Shown: positions 51,766-60,875 of the stretch, in pieces
Layout: each line of letters opens with the position of its first letter
Numbering within the stretch: position 1 is the first letter of the stretch
Source: an uncultured Prevotellaceae bacterium
Lineage (GTDB): Bacteria > Bacteroidota > Bacteroidia > Bacteroidales > Bacteroidaceae
Reading direction: 5' to 3'
NCBI GenBank assembly: GCA_902778255.1
Contig: CACYXD010000014.1
Span: 124,001-188,000, forward strand
Length of the DNA stretch: 64,000 bases
Position numbers and translations under genes: made by a program
Notes under the pieces: model-generated
Seen by the model: the letters and a program-made list of their open reading frames with translations, nothing else
What the model was told of the DNA's origin: nothing
Databases searched by the model: none

Positions 51766-53019
51766 ATGGAAAGAACTTGGAGATGGTTTGGCAAGAAGGA
51801 TAAAATTACTCTTGCACAACTGAGACAGATCGGTGTAGAAGGCATCGTAACTGCACTTCACGACGTACCTCTGGGAGAGGTTTGGACTCGTGAGAAAATC
51901 CGCGACCTGCGCGAGTATATCGAGAGCTACGGCATGCGCTGGAGCGTAGTAGAGTCGCTACCCGTAGTTGAGACAATCAAATATGGCGGTCCTGATCGTG
52001 ACCACCAGATAGAGGTATATAAGGAGAGTCTGCGCAACCTTGCAGCAGAAGGCATTCACTGCATCTGCTACAACTTTATGCCCGTACTCGACTGGGCTCG
52101 CACCGACTTGTTCCACGACAACCCCAACGGTGCTACTAACCTCTATTTCAACTATGCCGAATTTGCTTATTTCGACATCTATATCCTGAAGCGTCCAGGT
52201 GCTCGCGAGGAGTGGGAGAAGTTCCAGTTCCCCGAAGGATGGGGCAAAGGTCGTAGCGTCATCGCCGAGTGCGACGAGCTGGCTAAGACCATGAACCCTG
52301 AGAAAGACCATAAGCTCGTTGAGAACATCGTCATCAAGACACAGGGTTTCGTATCAGGTAATTTCAGCGAGAACGATGAGGCTCCCGTACAGAAGTTCCG
52401 CGAATTCCTAGATTTGTATAAAGAAATAGACAAGAAGCAGTTACGTGAAAACATGAAATATTTCCTCGAGGCTATCATGCCTGTTTGCGAGGAGTGCAAC
52501 ATGAACATGTGCGTACATCCCGACGATCCCCCTATCGAGATTCTCGGATTGCCACGCATCGTACGTACCGAGGAGGACATCCAGTGGTTCCTGGACGCTG
52601 TGCCCAACAAGCATAACGGACTCACTTTCTGTGCTGGTTCGCTCTCAGCTGGTGCCTATAACAATGTGGTTGAGCTGGCTAAGAAGTTTGCCTCTCGCAC
52701 ACACTTTGTTCACCTGCGTTCATGCCACATCTTCCCCAATGGCGACTTCACTGAGGCCTCTCATCTGGGCGGTCGTGCCGATCTAATCGAGCTCTGCAGA
52801 ATTTTCGAGAAGGAAAATCCACAGTTGCCAATGCGTGTAGACCACGGTATGACATTTACCGACGAGCCAGGAGGTATCATGGACGAGAGCAGTCACGGTC
52901 ATAATGCAGGCTATACCCTACTCGGCCGTATGTTCGCCCTCGGTCAGGTACAGGGCATCCTAGCAACAGTAGATCGCGAACTTGGAATAGAATACAAACA
53001 ACCCGGATTCTTTGATTAA
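51766..53019 (+). CDS. uxuA: Mannonate dehydratase
   Basis: UxuA dehydrates D-mannonate to 2-keto-3-deoxygluconate in glucuronate catabolism. The 417 residues start at ATG 51766 (MERTWRWFGKKDKITL). Typical blocks are ALHDVPLGEVWTREKI, MNMCVHPDDPPIEILGLPRIV, FCAGSLSAGAYNNV, HFVHLRSCHIF and RVDHGMTFTDEPGG, with metal-binding His and Cys residues. The gene is followed by uxuB after 5 bp. Confidence 0.97.
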   Translation: MERTWRWFGKKDKITLAQLRQIGVEGIVTALHDVPLGEVWTREKIRDLREYIESYGMRWSVVESLPVVETIKYGGPDRDHQIEVYKESLRNLAAEGIHCICYNFMPVLDWARTDLFHDNPNGATNLYFNYAEFAYFDIYILKRPGAREEWEKFQFPEGWGKGRSVIAECDELAKTMNPEKDHKLVENIVIKTQGFVSGNFSENDEAPVQKFREFLDLYKEIDKKQLRENMKYFLEAIMPVCEECNMNMCVHPDDPPIEILGLPRIVRTEEDIQWFLDAVPNKHNGLTFCAGSLSAGAYNNVVELAKKFASRTHFVHLRSCHIFPNGDFTEASHLGGRADLIELCRIFEKENPQLPMRVDHGMTFTDEPGGIMDESSHGHNAGYTLLGRMFALGQVQGILATVDRELGIEYKQPGFFD

Positions 53020-53024
53020 TATTT

Positions 53025-54611
53025 ATGAAATTAAATGATATACTGAGCGGCCAGTTAAATGCTGCAGAATGGGAAGCTAAGGGTTATCAGCTTCCTAAGT
53101 TTGACATCAAGGCTCTTCGTGAAAAGACTGCTAAGGAGCCCACATGGGTACACTTCGGTGGTGGAAACATCTTCCGCGCTTTCCCCGCTGCCATCCTGAA
53201 CGATGCACTGAACACAGGTAAATACGACCGTGGTGTAATCGTAGCCGAGACTTTCGACTTCGAGGTAATCGATAAGGCTTATGCCCCATATAACAACCTT
53301 TCACTTTGTGTGAACCTCTGCTCAGATGGTTCTATCGAGAAGAAGGTTATCGCCAGCGTGACCGAGGCCCTGAAGGCAGACCCTCAGTTTGAGGACTGGA
53401 ACCGTCTGGTTGAAATCTTCAAGAACCCAAGTCTGCAGATGATCTCGTTCACCATCACCGAGAAGGGTTACACCTACAACGAGGCCGATCTGGCTCGTGG
53501 ACTGAAGCCCCTCTTCGCTATGGGTAAGGTTTGCGCCCTGCTGCTTGAGCGTTTCAACGCCAGACAGCTGCCTCTCACCGTTCAGAGCATGGACAACTGC
53601 TCACACAACGGCGATAAGGTAAAGGCTGGCGTATTTGCTTATGCTGAGCGTTGGGTGAAGGACGGACTGGTTCCTGCTGCCTTCCTCGACTACCTGAAGG
53701 ATGAGAAGAAGATCACCTTCCCTTGGTCGATGATTGATAAGATTACCCCTCGTCCACACGAGAAGGTAAAGGAGATGCTGGCTGCTGATGGTTTCGACGA
53801 CAACAACTACATCGAGACCGAGAAGCACACATTCACAGCTCCATTCGTAAATGCCGAAGAAGTGCAATATCTTGTTATCGAGGACAACTATACCAACGGT
53901 CGCCCACCATTGGATCTGGGCGGTGCACTCTACACCACTCGCGAAACCGTTGATAAGGTAGAGACCATGAAGGTTACCACCTGTCTGAACCCACTGCACA
54001 CCGCCATGAGTATCTATGGTTGTATGCTGGGCTACACCTTGATTTCTGCCGAGATGGCCGACGAGGACCTGCGCCCATTCGTTCAGAAACTGGGTTATAT
54101 CGAGGCTATGCCTGTAGTAGTTGATCCAGGCGTGCTTAACCCCTACGAGTTTATCGGCGCCGTTATCAATCGTCGCCTGCCAAACCCATTCATGCCCGAT
54201 GCCCCTCAGCGTATCGCTATGGATACCAGCCAGAAGTTGCCTATCCGTTTCGGTGAGACCCTGAAGAAGTACATCGCCCGTGGTTTGGACAAGAGCAATC
54301 TGGTACTCATCCCACTCACACTGGCTGGTTACGCCCGCTACCTGAAGGGCATCAAGGATGATGGTACTGCATTCGATTGTTCACCCGACCCAATGCTCGA
54401 CGAACTGCAGGCTATCGTAGCTTCTCTGGAGATTGGCAAGGTCGATCAGGATTGGAGCCCACTGAAGAAGCTATATAGCCGCAAGGATGTGTTTGGACTC
54501 GACCTCTACGAGGCTGGCCTGGGAGAGCAGATTGAGGGAATGGTTAAGGAACTGTTTGCCGGCAACGGTGCTGTTCGTCAGACGCTTCACAAATACGTGT
54601 CAGCCCGCTAA
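53025..54611 (+). CDS. uxuB: Mannitol dehydrogenase family, fructuronate reductase
   Basis: This 528-residue NAD-dependent enzyme reduces fructuronate to mannonate, the step before UxuA. VHFGGGNIFRAFPAAIL is the N-terminal nucleotide-binding loop. MDNCSHNGDKVK (with the catalytic Lys nearby), ITPRPHEKVKEML and CLNPLHTAMSIYG are family blocks. The order uxuA-uxuB with a 5-bp gap supports uronate specificity over mannitol. A terminator (54639-54667) follows. Confidence 0.92.
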   Translation: MKLNDILSGQLNAAEWEAKGYQLPKFDIKALREKTAKEPTWVHFGGGNIFRAFPAAILNDALNTGKYDRGVIVAETFDFEVIDKAYAPYNNLSLCVNLCSDGSIEKKVIASVTEALKADPQFEDWNRLVEIFKNPSLQMISFTITEKGYTYNEADLARGLKPLFAMGKVCALLLERFNARQLPLTVQSMDNCSHNGDKVKAGVFAYAERWVKDGLVPAAFLDYLKDEKKITFPWSMIDKITPRPHEKVKEMLAADGFDDNNYIETEKHTFTAPFVNAEEVQYLVIEDNYTNGRPPLDLGGALYTTRETVDKVETMKVTTCLNPLHTAMSIYGCMLGYTLISAEMADEDLRPFVQKLGYIEAMPVVVDPGVLNPYEFIGAVINRRLPNPFMPDAPQRIAMDTSQKLPIRFGETLKKYIARGLDKSNLVLIPLTLAGYARYLKGIKDDGTAFDCSPDPMLDELQAIVASLEIGKVDQDWSPLKKLYSRKDVFGLDLYEAGLGEQIEGMVKELFAGNGAVRQTLHKYVSAR

Positions 54612-54638
54612 TCCAAACTGTTAATATTCAGTTACTCA

Positions 54639-54667
54639 ACGGATGCAAAATTGCATCCGTTTTTTTT
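54639..54667 (+). terminator. Intrinsic terminator of uxuAB
   Basis: Stem ACGGATGCAA / TTGCATCCGT with a 2-base loop, followed by a run of T. Confidence 0.92.
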
Positions 54668-54703
54668 GCCTCAGCAATAGTGAACAGCAATGGAAATATT
54701 GTG

Positions 54704-54711
54704 TACTTTTG
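54704..54711 (+). promoter_or_regulatory. Orphan -7 box TACTTTTG ahead of a tandem repeat
   Basis: TAnnTTTG match pointing rightwards with no ORF behind it. The 22-bp repeat array begins 24 bp downstream. Confidence 0.35.
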
Positions 54712-54734
54712 CGAAACAGCGCAAAACACAATGT

Positions 54735-54822
54735 AAAACAGGCTAAAATGCAACACGAAACAGCCTAAAACGCAAGGTGAAACAGCCTAAAACGCAAGGT
54801 GAAACAGCCTAAAACGCAATGC
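54735..54822. repeat. Four tandem 22-bp repeats ending in a hairpin
   Basis: Units of GAAACAGCCTAAAACGCAAG plus two bases start at 54757, 54779 and 54801, with a diverged first copy at 54735. The last unit runs into AAAACGCA-A-TGCGTTTT, a perfect hairpin. It lies between convergent uxuB and uvrD. Confidence 0.9.
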
Positions 54823-54858
54823 GTTTTAAGCCAAAACACAAGTTAACCTGAATTCCAA

Positions 54859-57255
54859 CTATCCCAGCAACTTAAATTTAGCAAATTTCAGGAGGAGCTG
54901 TTTGGTGCCCAAATTACGAAAATCGACAGTTGCTTTTTCATTGTCGCCTGTGCCCTCAAGTTTCACAATGGTACCGATACCGAAGCGCTGATGTTCTATG
55001 ACGGCACCTTCGCGGAGACCGTTGATGGTTGAAGGTTGATGACTGATAGTTGACGACTGACGAGTGCTTGCCACAGGCTTGAAACGCCCACCGCTGGCGA
55101 TGTTCAACTGGCGCTTAAAGCCATCGCTGAAAGGATCGACTTGGGATTCAGGGCGACGAGGAGCCACCTGACGTGGCTTGGGGTCAGCGCGGAACTGGGT
55201 GGCCACAGGACGGGGATTCTGCATCCATTCAGGCCCCTCGGAAGCACGCTGCCAAGGCAAACGCTGAGATGATTTATCGAAACTACCCATAGAGCCCTCT
55301 ACACGCAGCAAAGAGGGGTCTATGTCGCGGATGAAGCGCGAGGGGGTATCGTATTCCATACGTCCGTAGCGGAAGCGGTTTTGCGCACAAGTCAGGATGC
55401 AATGGCGCTCAGCACGCGTGATGGCCACGTAGAGCAGGCGGCGCTCCTCTTCGAGCTCACGCATACTGTTAATACACATGGGCGACGGGAAGATGTTTTC
55501 CTCAAGGCCTACGACAAATACCGTGGGAAACTCCAAGCCCTTGGCCGAGTGGATGGTCATCAGCGACACCTTGGGCTGATCGACATCGCCCTCACTGTCG
55601 AGGTCGGTAAGCAGCGCCACTTCCTGCAGGAAATCGCCCAGGGAAATCTGGCCACTCTGATCCTCCTCGCGGCGTGTCTCCACGAAGTCCTGCATAGCAG
55701 CGAGAAACTCCTCAAGGTTCTCCTGACGCGAGAGATCTTCAGGGTTGCGACTGGAATAGATGTCCTTCGAGATGCCGCTCTCGGTGATAATAGCGTGGCC
55801 CAATTGATAGGCATCCTCACCATCCAGACGCATACGCCAACCGTCTATCAGCTGACAGAAATTGCTAATCTTGGTGATAGTAGCCTTGCTAACATTGAGA
55901 TGCGCCGGTTTGGTCATCACATCCCAGAGTGACACTCTATCCTGAGAAGCTGTTTCTACTATCTTGGAAAGCGTGGTGTCACCAATACCTCGAGTGGGAT
56001 AATTGATGATGCGCTTCAGGGCCTCCTCATCGTTGGGGTTCACAACCACACGGAAATAGGCAATCACATCCTTGATCTCCTTGCGTTGATAGAAACTGAG
56101 GCCTCCATAGATACGATAGGGAATACCGTCCTTACGCATTTGTTCCTCAAAGGAGCGACTCTGTGCATTAGTGCGATAAAGGATGGCAAAATCGCTGTAC
56201 TCGCAATGCTCCTGGCGACGGATGCGCTGGATGTCCTTGCACACGATGATGGCCTCTTCCTTATCGCTATAGGCAGGTTTAAGTTTTACTATATCACCAT
56301 CATCCTTATCACTCAGAACAACAGGCTTTTCCGTAATCTGGAAATGATTCTTTTTTATTAAACTATTTGCCGCATTTACGATATATCTTGTAGAGCGATA
56401 ATTTAATGTAAGAAATATTTTAGCCCCTTTAAATTCTTTATCAAAGTTTAAAATATTATCAATCGTAGCACCACGAAAACTATAGATACTTTGAGCGTCA
56501 TCACCTACAGCACAAACCATGTAAGACTTTGGTTGAGCTGCAGCTATTTTTTTTATAATTTCTTTCTGAACAACATTCGTATCTTGATACTCATCTATCA
56601 AAATGAAACTAAATATTCTTCCATATCTTTGACAAACATCTGGATAACGATCCAAAAGAAGATACATTTGCAAAAGAAGGTCATCAAAGTCCATCGCGTT
56701 TGCCTGTCGGCAACGCTCGACATATCGCTTATAAACTTCAGCCACCTTTGGTTTCTTAGGGTCGTATAGCGAACAATTTACGAAAGCATCAGGAAGAACT
56801 ATATGGTTTTTTGCTGTTGAAATAATATCATTCAGAGAAGAAGGTTTATACACCTTTTCATCGAGTGCCATCTCCTTGATAAGGCTTTTCAATAAAGAAC
56901 GTGCATCCGACTGGTCGTAGATTGTATAATTAGAAACGTAACCAATCTTATCTGCCTCAAATCTCAATATGCTGGCAAAGACAGAATGAAAAGTTCCCAT
57001 TCTTAATTTCGAAGCCTTTTCTTGCCCTACTAGTTTTCCTATTCGCTCACGCATCTCGCGAGCTGCCTTATTGGTAAACGTGAGGGCGAGGATATTCCAG
57101 GGTTTTAGCCCTTTTTCCTCCATCAGATAGGCTATTTTATAGGTCAGCACACGCGTTTTTCCAGAACCGGCGCCAGCAATTACGAGCGAGGCTCCGTCAC
57201 AATATTCCACCGCTTCGCGCTGACTATCATTGAGTTGTGAAAGCAGGTTGTCCAT
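54859..57255 (-). CDS. uvrD: UvrD/PcrA-type superfamily 1 DNA helicase
   Basis: This 798-residue 3'-5' DNA helicase starts at ATG 57255 (MDNLLSQLNDSQREAV); the upstream ORF start at 57276 lies in the -7 box. Motifs are AGAGSGKTRVLTYKIAYL (I), LTFTNKAAREMRERI (Ia), LIDEYQDTN (II), VGDDAQSIYSFRGA (III), LNYRST (IV), MTIHSAKGLEFPTVFV (V) and VAITRAERH (VI). Near the C-terminus SSTISHQPSTIN is encoded by a heptad array (55021-55062). The stretch about 56285-57040 is clearly more AT-rich than the rest of the gene. It probably works in mismatch or excision repair. Confidence 0.95.
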   Translation of the reverse strand: MDNLLSQLNDSQREAVEYCDGASLVIAGAGSGKTRVLTYKIAYLMEEKGLKPWNILALTFTNKAAREMRERIGKLVGQEKASKLRMGTFHSVFASILRFEADKIGYVSNYTIYDQSDARSLLKSLIKEMALDEKVYKPSSLNDIISTAKNHIVLPDAFVNCSLYDPKKPKVAEVYKRYVERCRQANAMDFDDLLLQMYLLLDRYPDVCQRYGRIFSFILIDEYQDTNVVQKEIIKKIAAAQPKSYMVCAVGDDAQSIYSFRGATIDNILNFDKEFKGAKIFLTLNYRSTRYIVNAANSLIKKNHFQITEKPVVLSDKDDGDIVKLKPAYSDKEEAIIVCKDIQRIRRQEHCEYSDFAILYRTNAQSRSFEEQMRKDGIPYRIYGGLSFYQRKEIKDVIAYFRVVVNPNDEEALKRIINYPTRGIGDTTLSKIVETASQDRVSLWDVMTKPAHLNVSKATITKISNFCQLIDGWRMRLDGEDAYQLGHAIITESGISKDIYSSRNPEDLSRQENLEEFLAAMQDFVETRREEDQSGQISLGDFLQEVALLTDLDSEGDVDQPKVSLMTIHSAKGLEFPTVFVVGLEENIFPSPMCINSMRELEEERRLLYVAITRAERHCILTCAQNRFRYGRMEYDTPSRFIRDIDPSLLRVEGSMGSFDKSSQRLPWQRASEGPEWMQNPRPVATQFRADPKPRQVAPRRPESQVDPFSDGFKRQLNIASGGRFKPVASTRQSSTISHQPSTINGLREGAVIEHQRFGIGTIVKLEGTGDNEKATVDFRNLGTKQLLLKFAKFKLLG
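55021..55062. repeat. In-frame heptad array GTTGATG inside uvrD
   Basis: Six 7-mers: GTTGATG, GTTGAAG, GTTGATG, ACTGATA, GTTGACG, ACTGACG. They encode 14 residues of the C-terminal linker. Confidence 0.9.
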
Positions 57256-57273
57256 ATCGTTAAAATTCGCCTG

Positions 57274-57281
57274 CAAAGTTA
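57274..57281 (-). promoter_or_regulatory. -7 box TAACTTTG of uvrD
   Basis: TAnnTTTG on the minus strand, 18 bp upstream of ATG 57255. Confidence 0.6.
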
Positions 57282-57330
57282 ATCATTATTTATAAAATAA
57301 AAGCCACTTTTCTCCGTTATATTTTCAAGT

Positions 57331-59331
57331 ATGGAAAAAACGCCCAACGAGATGGTTCTGATCTCTGTCGTGACACCTGTGTACAATGGCGAGAGCTTTG
57401 TACAAGATGCCTATGACTGTCTGTGTAGGCAAAGTTATACGGATTGGGAATGGGTTGTGGTGGACGATGGCTCTACTGACAACACAGCCGAGCACTTGAA
57501 AAGCCTTGCCACAAAAGACCAACGCATACGCTTTTTCCAACAGAAGAACAGCGGGACAGCCAAGCAGCCTAGGGATCATGCCGTATATGAGTCGAAGGGG
57601 GCATTCGTACTGCCGCTCGACATTGATGACTTGCTCAGCGACGACTATTTGGAAACGATGTTGAAACGACAGGAGGAGACAGATGCCGACATTATTTATC
57701 CACAGATGCATTTCGTAGATTTAGAGTCAGGAAAGACCTTCCAGTCCTTACCCGTGGCCGGTTTCGATACTAAAAAGGTTTATGTCTCCAGAGACTTAGT
57801 CAAGGAGACTGCTCCAGAATGGAACATCGGGTGTAACGGCGGACTGTATCGTCGCAGCGCATGGATAAATATTAGTTACCCAGAGAAGAAAGAGCCCATC
57901 TGGATGAACTCTGACGAAGTGGACGAGCGTCTATACTTGATTCACGCTAAGAAAGCAGCCTTCTCACAGGCCTGCTACTACTACCAAAACCACAAGTCTT
58001 CAACAACAGGACACGTATCGCCAAAGGTTTTTCATACACTGAAGACCTCCTTGCAACTGCTAGACATCATGGAGCGGGAATTCGGCAAGGAGAGTGAAGA
58101 ATACCGCAGGATGACGCGCAGGGCCTTTTGCGACTGGCGATACAAGATGATGCTCTTTGTAAAGCACCATGATGAACTGGTTGATGCCGACGCGGAGATT
58201 CACAAGAATCTGGCTGACGGCTTTCATCGGCTCGACACCAATGTGCTTACCCTTGCGGAGCGCATCCAATTCCTGAACCTGAAGCATTTCCCCCTGATTC
58301 TTGCGCTTTTCTGTCTAAAATACAAGCCCTCGCTGCTCAAAGAGAAACTGATGCAGCGAAGAAATCCTGAGGGCTATGCCGACAAGTATATCCGAAAGCG
58401 CGAGGAACAGAAAACAGGCGATGCGATAAAGTCATTATATGAGCAAGGAGAGCCAAAAGAAGACTATCAGCCATACGTCATCAGCATGTTTTGCGGCAAC
58501 GCTCCAAGCGGCGGCTTAGTGGATCGTCTGCGTGGAGCCGTCAGCACCTATCAGGAATGTGTGGCCACAGGACGCAGCTTCAAGTTGCATTTCACCCATC
58601 CGTTCCTGTTGTCCGACTATCTGGTGCCCAACACTTACGACTGGACTATCAGTAATGACGCTATCACCTTCAGTCTCGCGCAGGCAAAGCCCCTGATAGC
58701 CTGCAGCGTATATGATTCGTCACAGGAGCGACAGACGCATAGACAGCAGATACGACAAGCGCTCAGCAACAGCAAGGACAAACAGGTGCACGTCTATACC
58801 AACGCGGCCTTCTGCTACGACAACGACTTTGCGCAGTCGTTCCTGGAGCTGTTCAAGCCTTCGACACGTTTACAACAGCATATCGACAAGACAAAAACGG
58901 AGATTGGCGGGAGTTATATCACCATCTCGGCCCGCTTCTGCAACAGCCTGGACGATTTCAACGAGGAGGTCTATAGCGAGCCACTGCCAGTAGCCGAGCG
59001 CAGACAGCTGATTGATAGCTGCATCGCCCAAATGCAGGGAATCAAAGCTAAGCATCCCAACGAGCGACTGGTGATCTGCTCAGACAGCACTACATTCATT
59101 GAAGAAGCCAGAAAGCATTTCGACATCTTCACCACGCCAGGTACCATCTCGCATATCGGCAATGACGATGTACACGATTACGACTATTACGAGAGGACAT
59201 TCCTCGACTCCTATGTCATAGCGGGCGCCAGCGATGCTTATCTGCTGAAAGGGCCGCACATGATGAAGAGCGGTTTTCCATACGCAGCAGCACTCGTTGG
59301 GGGTACGACATTAAAGGTCATACAATTCTAA
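57331..59331 (+). CDS. Fused glycosyltransferase: GT2 domain plus fucosyltransferase-like domain
   Basis: This 666-residue protein appears bifunctional. Residues 1 to about 250 are a GT2 domain (ISVVTPVYNGESFVQDAYDC, VVVDDGSTDNT, LPLDIDDLLSDDY). Residues about 390-666 form a separate domain starting YVISMFCGNAPSGGLVDRLRG, then HFTHPFLLSDYLVPNTYDW and later ISARFCNSLDDF and VICSDSTTFIEEAR. This pattern resembles NodZ/O-fucosyltransferase-type GT-B enzymes, but I cannot name the family. It heads the plus-strand cluster and lies 6 bp before the flippase. GDP-fucose from gmd/fcl could be its donor; this is inference. Confidence 0.82.
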   Translation: MEKTPNEMVLISVVTPVYNGESFVQDAYDCLCRQSYTDWEWVVVDDGSTDNTAEHLKSLATKDQRIRFFQQKNSGTAKQPRDHAVYESKGAFVLPLDIDDLLSDDYLETMLKRQEETDADIIYPQMHFVDLESGKTFQSLPVAGFDTKKVYVSRDLVKETAPEWNIGCNGGLYRRSAWINISYPEKKEPIWMNSDEVDERLYLIHAKKAAFSQACYYYQNHKSSTTGHVSPKVFHTLKTSLQLLDIMEREFGKESEEYRRMTRRAFCDWRYKMMLFVKHHDELVDADAEIHKNLADGFHRLDTNVLTLAERIQFLNLKHFPLILALFCLKYKPSLLKEKLMQRRNPEGYADKYIRKREEQKTGDAIKSLYEQGEPKEDYQPYVISMFCGNAPSGGLVDRLRGAVSTYQECVATGRSFKLHFTHPFLLSDYLVPNTYDWTISNDAITFSLAQAKPLIACSVYDSSQERQTHRQQIRQALSNSKDKQVHVYTNAAFCYDNDFAQSFLELFKPSTRLQQHIDKTKTEIGGSYITISARFCNSLDDFNEEVYSEPLPVAERRQLIDSCIAQMQGIKAKHPNERLVICSDSTTFIEEARKHFDIFTTPGTISHIGNDDVHDYDYYERTFLDSYVIAGASDAYLLKGPHMMKSGFPYAAALVGGTTLKVIQF

Positions 59332-59337
59332 ACCGAC

Positions 59338-60852
59338 ATGATGAACGAGAAGAAAGTCAGCGCATACCGCAGAATAGCATCGAGCACCGCCATCTTTGGC
59401 AGTGCTCAAGTGCTGAATGTTCTCATCAACATCATTCGCGGAAAGCTGGTAGCCTATATTCTGCATTCTACGGGTATGGGCATTGCCTCTGTCTTCACGT
59501 CGGCAGCCAACACCATACAACAGTTTGCCCTATTGGGACTGAACATCTCGGCAATACCCGCCGTATCGCAGGCTAACAATGAAGCCGACCCGAAGGTGCT
59601 GGCCTTCACCATCCGACTGGTAAGGCGCATCGTGATGCTGGCCTCGCTGCTCGGATTCCTGGCAACGATAGCGCTGTCACCAGTACTGTCGAGTACCTCG
59701 TTTGGCAATCAGTCTCAGATACCCTATTTCCTCTTACTCAGTCTGGCCGTGCTGTTTAATGTGTTGGGAACTGGCGAAATGGCGGTATTGCAAGGTCTGA
59801 GACGCTATAAGCTGCTGGCATTCTGCTCTACAGTACCACCTCTGTGCGGCCTTTTGCTCAGCGTACCCATCTACTATGTCTGGGGAATTGAGGGTATCGT
59901 GCCTGCAATGATTGTGGGAAACCTTATCTACTTCATCGTCATACGCCTGCTCTCTTTTCGTAATAAGCAGAAGGCACCCAAAGAGCCCATCTCCTGGAAA
60001 ACAATGTGGACACAGGGGCGCGGCATTATTAAATTCGGCTCTATCCTGACGTTGGGCTCGCTGATTGGCACACTAACGACATTTGCGCTGATTGCTTTTA
60101 TCAACAATATAGGAAGTACTGAGGACGCAGGTTTCTATCAAGCCTGCAACGTGATAGCCAGTCAGTATACTGGGCTGGTGTTCACGGCTATGGCTGCCGA
60201 CTATTTCCCCCACCTGTCCAGTCTTGTGAAAACAAATATGCAACAGGCTTTCCAACTGGTAAATCAGCAGACTGAGATCATCATGCTGATCATCACGCCA
60301 CTGGCTATGTTGCTGATCCTGACTGCACCGCTGGTCATCCGCATCCTGCTCACAGAAGAGTTTCTTGTCATAGAACGAGTAGTGTGCTTCGTAGGCTTCG
60401 CCAGCGTGCTGAGAGGACTCTGCTTCGCACGCGACTATATCATCTACGCAAAAGGCGACAACGCTATTATTTTCTGGGTGGAAACGATATGGGGATCGGC
60501 CAAGACATTCGGTATTATGAGTTTGTCCTACTATCTCTTCGGACTCGACGGATTGGGCTATGGTGCTGTATGCGTGGCTGTTGTCGAGGTCGTGGTCACT
60601 CTGATACTCATTCCTTGGCGCTATGGGTTCCGCTTTACACGCAGAACGATCAACTTAATTATCGTTACCACAACGATGGCCACTATCTGCCTAATAGGTT
60701 CGCAGATTCCCTCTACGGTAGAGAAATATGCTGTTATGAGCACCACTACCACCATCTGTTTCATCTACAGCCTCGTGCAACTGAACAAGAGAATGAATTT
60801 GCGCGCTATCGTCAATCGTTTAAAAAACAGGCAGAAAAAGGAGGCATCATAA
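59338..60852 (+). CDS. Wzx-type oligosaccharide flippase
   Basis: This 504-residue inner-membrane protein has about fourteen helices and belongs to the MOP/PST exporter family. It flips lipid-linked oligosaccharide units to the periplasm. Typical features are IFGSAQVLNVLINIIRGKLVAYILHSTGMGIASV, ALLGLNISAIPAVSQAN and QQTEIIMLIITPLAMLLILTAPLVIRIL. It lies in the glycosyltransferase cluster 6 bp after the fused GT gene. No Wzy polymerase is in the window. Confidence 0.92.
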   Translation: MMNEKKVSAYRRIASSTAIFGSAQVLNVLINIIRGKLVAYILHSTGMGIASVFTSAANTIQQFALLGLNISAIPAVSQANNEADPKVLAFTIRLVRRIVMLASLLGFLATIALSPVLSSTSFGNQSQIPYFLLLSLAVLFNVLGTGEMAVLQGLRRYKLLAFCSTVPPLCGLLLSVPIYYVWGIEGIVPAMIVGNLIYFIVIRLLSFRNKQKAPKEPISWKTMWTQGRGIIKFGSILTLGSLIGTLTTFALIAFINNIGSTEDAGFYQACNVIASQYTGLVFTAMAADYFPHLSSLVKTNMQQAFQLVNQQTEIIMLIITPLAMLLILTAPLVIRILLTEEFLVIERVVCFVGFASVLRGLCFARDYIIYAKGDNAIIFWVETIWGSAKTFGIMSLSYYLFGLDGLGYGAVCVAVVEVVVTLILIPWRYGFRFTRRTINLIIVTTTMATICLIGSQIPSTVEKYAVMSTTTTICFIYSLVQLNKRMNLRAIVNRLKNRQKKEAS

Positions 60853-60863
60853 AAACTTATTCG

Positions 60864-60871
60864 TAACTTTG
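60864..60871 (+). promoter_or_regulatory. -7 box TAACTTTG abutting a glycosyltransferase start
   Basis: TAnnTTTG ends 4 bases before ATG 60876, suggesting a leaderless internal transcript. Confidence 0.5.
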
Positions 60872-60875
60872 CGCT

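Noticed and set aside
54735..54822. Possible CRISPR array
   Set aside because: The 22-bp units are directly abutting with no spacers, and no cas gene is near.
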